Assembly: GCA_011525625.1 (NCBI GenBank)
Contig: WYAX01000029.1
Coordinates: 225,118 to 289,117 of the forward strand
Source: Nitrospira defluvii
GTDB lineage: Bacteria; Nitrospirota; Nitrospiria; Nitrospirales; Nitrospiraceae
DNA: 64,000 nucleotides
Reading direction: 5' to 3'
Shown: one piece after another, positions 61,336-64,000 of the stretch
How positions within the stretch are numbered: position 1 is the first letter of the stretch
Layout: every line of letters begins with the position of its first letter
Made by a program: the position numbers and the translations under genes
Notes under the pieces: generated by a model
What the model saw: the letters and a program-made list of their open reading frames with translations, nothing else
The model's database searches: none
Told to the model about the DNA's origin: nothing

Positions 61336-64000
61336 ATGGGGTGGTTCGGCTTCATGAGCAAGCAATCGAGCGACGACGCGAATGCGCGCACGTCTTCCCA
61401 GTCTTCGAAGGCACCGGCGACGAAGAGCTCCTTGACGTCGTTGTTTCTCTCCCTCGAGCAGCGCTTGATGTTCGATGCGGCTGCGGCAGCCAGCGCAGCC
61501 GAGGTTGCCGGTGAAGCGGTCGCACAGGAACAGGCCGACGCAGCCGTCTCGGCGGACGGCCCGGCAGAGGGCTCAGCTCACGATTCACACGGGGGCCATG
61601 AGGTGGTCGACGCCCTGGCGACGTTTCTGCCTGAGAAATCTCCGGTTGAGATCGTCTTTGTCGATCCGACCGTGCCGGACTATGCCACGCTGCTTGCCGG
61701 AATCACTCTCGACATCGAAGTGGTCATGCTCGACGGCGGTCAGGATGGCGTCACGCAGATGGCCGAGGCCTTGTCGGGTCGCACGGGAGTCGACGCCGTT
61801 CATATCATCTCGCATGGTGAAGCGGGCACGTTGCAATTGGGCACGGGCACGCTCAATGCCGAGACCATGTCCGGTCACTACGCGGAAGCGCTTTCAACGA
61901 TACGGCAGGCGCTCTCGGAGCAGGCCGACATTCTGGTGTACGGCTGCGATTTTGCCGCGGGTGAAACAGGACAGGAGGCCGTCGACTGTCTCGCGCAACT
62001 CACGGGTGCCGACGTGCAAGCCAGTAGTGATGTGACCGGTCATGCGTCACTGGGGGGAGATTGGGATCTCGAAGTGCGAACCGGCGCTATTGAAGCCCGC
62101 ATCGCGATCGATGTCCAGGAACAGACAGACTGGGTAGGGTTACTGGCGGCGCCGGTATTGGATGCCACAAGGAGTCCCACCCTCAATGCCGTGACCGAGG
62201 ATGCCGGCGCGCCGTCCGGCTCGGTGGGTACCCTCGTGTCCTCGCTCGTCGATTTCGCCGCACCATCCGGGCAAGTGGACAACGTGACCGATGCAGATGC
62301 CGGAGCGCAACTCGGTATTGCGATTTCGGGTGCGAATACCAGCAACGGGACCTGGTGGTACAGCATCAACAATGGTTCGACATGGAATGCGCTGGGGGCC
62401 GTCAGTGACGGGAGCGCCCGTCTCCTGGCCGCCGATGCGAGTACGCGGATCTATTTCCAGGCGGATGCGAACTACAACGGCACCGTGAGCGATGCGATTA
62501 CCTTTCATGCCTGGGATCAGACGAGTGGAACCAACGGCGGAACGGCCGATCTGACCACGACATCGACGGTGCGGGACCAGTTCAACACGGTTTCCTATTC
62601 CAACAATAACGGGACGGTCGATTGGGGCGGGTCCTGGCAAGAGATCGGAGAAAGCAACGGGACGGGCAGCGGCATGGTGGTCGTGAACAGTTACGCCGGT
62701 TTGTCAGGGAGTTCTCTGCAGATTGAAACCGATTCCCTGTCCCGCGGGGCGAGTCGGCACGTTGATCTGAGCACCGCCACTTCCGCCACGCTTTCATTCG
62801 ACTATATTCGCCAACATGGCGGCGGTACCAATGGAGCGGTTTCCATAGATGTCTACAATGGGTCGGCCTGGACCAGGCTGCAGACCTTTGCGATCAATGC
62901 GACGGATGCTTCGGCGCAACGCTACAGTGTCGACATCAGTACCTACGCGAATGCCGACACGCAGATCCGGTTTATCGTGAGTGGAAGCGACTCCATGGGC
63001 CGCTTCCATGCCGACAACATCCAGGTGACGGCAACCGGCACAGGCGGGGGGACAAGTGCGTACAGCCACACGAGTGATACGGCTGCGCTGACGGTGACTG
63101 CGGTCAACGATGCCCCGACGGGTGTGAGCTTGTCCGCCAATACCGTGGCGGAGAATGCCGCGAACGGGACCGTGGTGGGGACGGTCAGCGGGTCAGACCC
63201 CGACAGCGGCGACACGAAGACATACAGCCTGACGGACAATGCCGGGGGCCGCTTTGCGATCAACAGCGGGACAGGCGTGATCACGGTGGCAGACGGCAGC
63301 CAACTGAGCTACGAAGCGGCCACGAGCCATTCCGTGACGGTAAGGGTGACCGATGCGGGAGGACTGACGTACGACGAGACGTTCACCGTCAATCTGACCG
63401 ACGTCAATGAAGCCACCCCCACGATCACCAGTAACCGAGGGGGAGCGACGGCGTCAATCCGAATCAATGAACACTCCGCCATCGTCACCACCGTGACGGC
63501 AACCGACGGCGACAGCAGGCAGACCCTCGCCTATTCCATCAGCGGCGGTGCGGACGCATCCAAGTTTACGATCGACAACAGTACGGGCGCGCTGAGGTTC
63601 GTGACCGCGCCGAACTATGAAGCGCCGACCGACAGCGGAGCGAACAATGTCTACGACGTCGCGGTGCAAGTGTCGGACAGCAACGGAGGTATCGACACAC
63701 AAGCCATCGCGGTGACGGTAAGCAATGTGAATGAGGCGCCGACAGATCTGGCGCTCTCGGCGAATACGGTAGCGGAGAATGCGGCGAACGGGACGGTGGT
63801 GGGGACGGTGACCGGGACCGACGTGGATGCCGGCGAGACCAAGAGCTACACGCTCCTCGACAGCGCGGGCGGACGGTTTGCGATCAACCGGACGACCGGG
63901 GTCATCACGGTGGCCAACGGGACGTTGCTGAACTATGAAGCGGCCACGAGCCATAGCGTGACGGTGCGGGTGACGGATCGGGGCGGGCTGACCTACCACG
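61336..64000 (+). CDS. Giant DUF4347/cadherin-repeat adhesin, N-terminal part (runs off right edge)
   Basis: The frame is open from ATG 61336 to the edge (888 residues) and has no signal peptide. Residues 40-51 (LEQRLMFDAAAA) match the LEPR-x-L-FDA motif found at the start of large secreted adhesins. Residues about 105-268 are a DUF4347 domain, with His160 (HIISHGEAG) and Cys204 (VYGCDFA) placed like a caspase-type dyad. A VCBS/tandem-95-type repeat follows (about 270-400). A beta-sandwich insert (about 420-560) comes next, then cadherin-like repeats (from 591) with DxNEAPT linkers. It directly follows the TolC/HlyD/M50 genes, so it is probably their cargo. The C-terminus is outside the window. 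Confidence 0.87.
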   Translation, partial: MGWFGFMSKQSSDDANARTSSQSSKAPATKSSLTSLFLSLEQRLMFDAAAAASAAEVAGEAVAQEQADAAVSADGPAEGSAHDSHGGHEVVDALATFLPEKSPVEIVFVDPTVPDYATLLAGITLDIEVVMLDGGQDGVTQMAEALSGRTGVDAVHIISHGEAGTLQLGTGTLNAETMSGHYAEALSTIRQALSEQADILVYGCDFAAGETGQEAVDCLAQLTGADVQASSDVTGHASLGGDWDLEVRTGAIEARIAIDVQEQTDWVGLLAAPVLDATRSPTLNAVTEDAGAPSGSVGTLVSSLVDFAAPSGQVDNVTDADAGAQLGIAISGANTSNGTWWYSINNGSTWNALGAVSDGSARLLAADASTRIYFQADANYNGTVSDAITFHAWDQTSGTNGGTADLTTTSTVRDQFNTVSYSNNNGTVDWGGSWQEIGESNGTGSGMVVVNSYAGLSGSSLQIETDSLSRGASRHVDLSTATSATLSFDYIRQHGGGTNGAVSIDVYNGSAWTRLQTFAINATDASAQRYSVDISTYANADTQIRFIVSGSDSMGRFHADNIQVTATGTGGGTSAYSHTSDTAALTVTAVNDAPTGVSLSANTVAENAANGTVVGTVSGSDPDSGDTKTYSLTDNAGGRFAINSGTGVITVADGSQLSYEAATSHSVTVRVTDAGGLTYDETFTVNLTDVNEATPTITSNRGGATASIRINEHSAIVTTVTATDGDSRQTLAYSISGGADASKFTIDNSTGALRFVTAPNYEAPTDSGANNVYDVAVQVSDSNGGIDTQAIAVTVSNVNEAPTDLALSANTVAENAANGTVVGTVTGTDVDAGETKSYTLLDSAGGRFAINRTTGVITVANGTLLNYEAATSHSVTVRVTDRGGLTYH
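63106..64000 (+). repeat. Alternating cadherin-like repeats, near-identical copies 624 bp apart
   Basis: The unit starting at 63106 (NDAPTGVSLSANTVAEN) recurs at 63730 (NEAPTDLALSANTVAEN) with high DNA identity (for example GAGAATGCxGCGAACGGGAC in both), separated by a different cadherin-type unit (63411-63729). This is an A-B-A' pattern that continues past the window. Such repeats can change in number by recombination. Confidence 0.8.

Noticed and set aside
61475..62035. 186-residue + strand frame overlapping the adhesin start
   Set aside because: Arg/Ser-rich out-of-frame reading of the DUF4347 region; the long frame from 61336 has clear domain motifs.

Overview
The window is GC-rich bacterial chromosome with a diderm (outer-membrane) gene set. 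The protein repertoire suggests a Nitrospira-like (Nitrospirota) genome: a chlorite-dismutase-fold protein, IPT/TIG and YCF48-type secreted proteins, and many lineage-restricted hypotheticals beside ordinary housekeeping genes. That placement is an inference from gene content, not a search. No CRISPR array, complete prophage, insertion sequence or rRNA was seen. There is one tRNA gene, tRNA-Ser(CGA).

Layout. 1-4.1 kb: hypotheticals, a small polytopic membrane protein and a HemQ-like protein, with a secreted protein cut by the left edge. 4.1-14.7 kb: a mostly + strand housekeeping block: cinA-thpR, recA-recX-alaS-ruvX-mltG, then deoC and deoB. The recA promoter carries a GTTC-N7-GTTC motif resembling an alphaproteobacterial LexA box. 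14.7-16 kb: a small accessory patch with a two-gene ribbon-helix-helix/coiled-coil cassette behind a palindromic operator. 16-19.4 kb: a RidA-like gene, then a strong promoter driving an exported IPT/TIG-repeat protein with three CC motifs and a YCF48 propeller. 19.4-29.4 kb: a minus-strand block with grpE-dnaK-dnaJ-rsmE and valS-nadC-birA-coaX. 29.6-37.1 kb: a tiny basic protein, a response regulator, a HAD hydrolase, a class III-type sirtuin, a PanE fusion, a MATE pump and a RecB-like nuclease.

Two accessory systems stand out. (1) 37.7-49.5 kb, next to tRNA-Ser: a 3120-residue lipopeptide synthetase (FAAL-ACP-C-A-T-C-A-T-TE), a PvdE/SyrD-type ABC exporter and an Sfp-type phosphopantetheinyl transferase, which is nearly everything needed to make and export an N-acyl dipeptide. 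The second A domain reads as glycine-specific. The first has an acidic pocket that suggests a cationic residue. The thioesterase has Cys in place of the usual Ser. (2) 55.3-64 kb: a TolC-like lipoprotein, a HlyD adaptor, a GAF-like/HlyD fusion, and a PqqD-like/M50 metalloprotease/HlyD fusion. They precede a giant cadherin-repeat protein with a DUF4347 (caspase-like) N-terminus that runs off the right edge. No ABC ATPase is present in the locus, so it looks like a non-canonical type I-like export system with its own adhesin cargo.

Between them (49.5-55 kb) lie tadA, an ECF sigma/anti-sigma pair, a glycosyltransferase and a run of small TPR and hypothetical genes.
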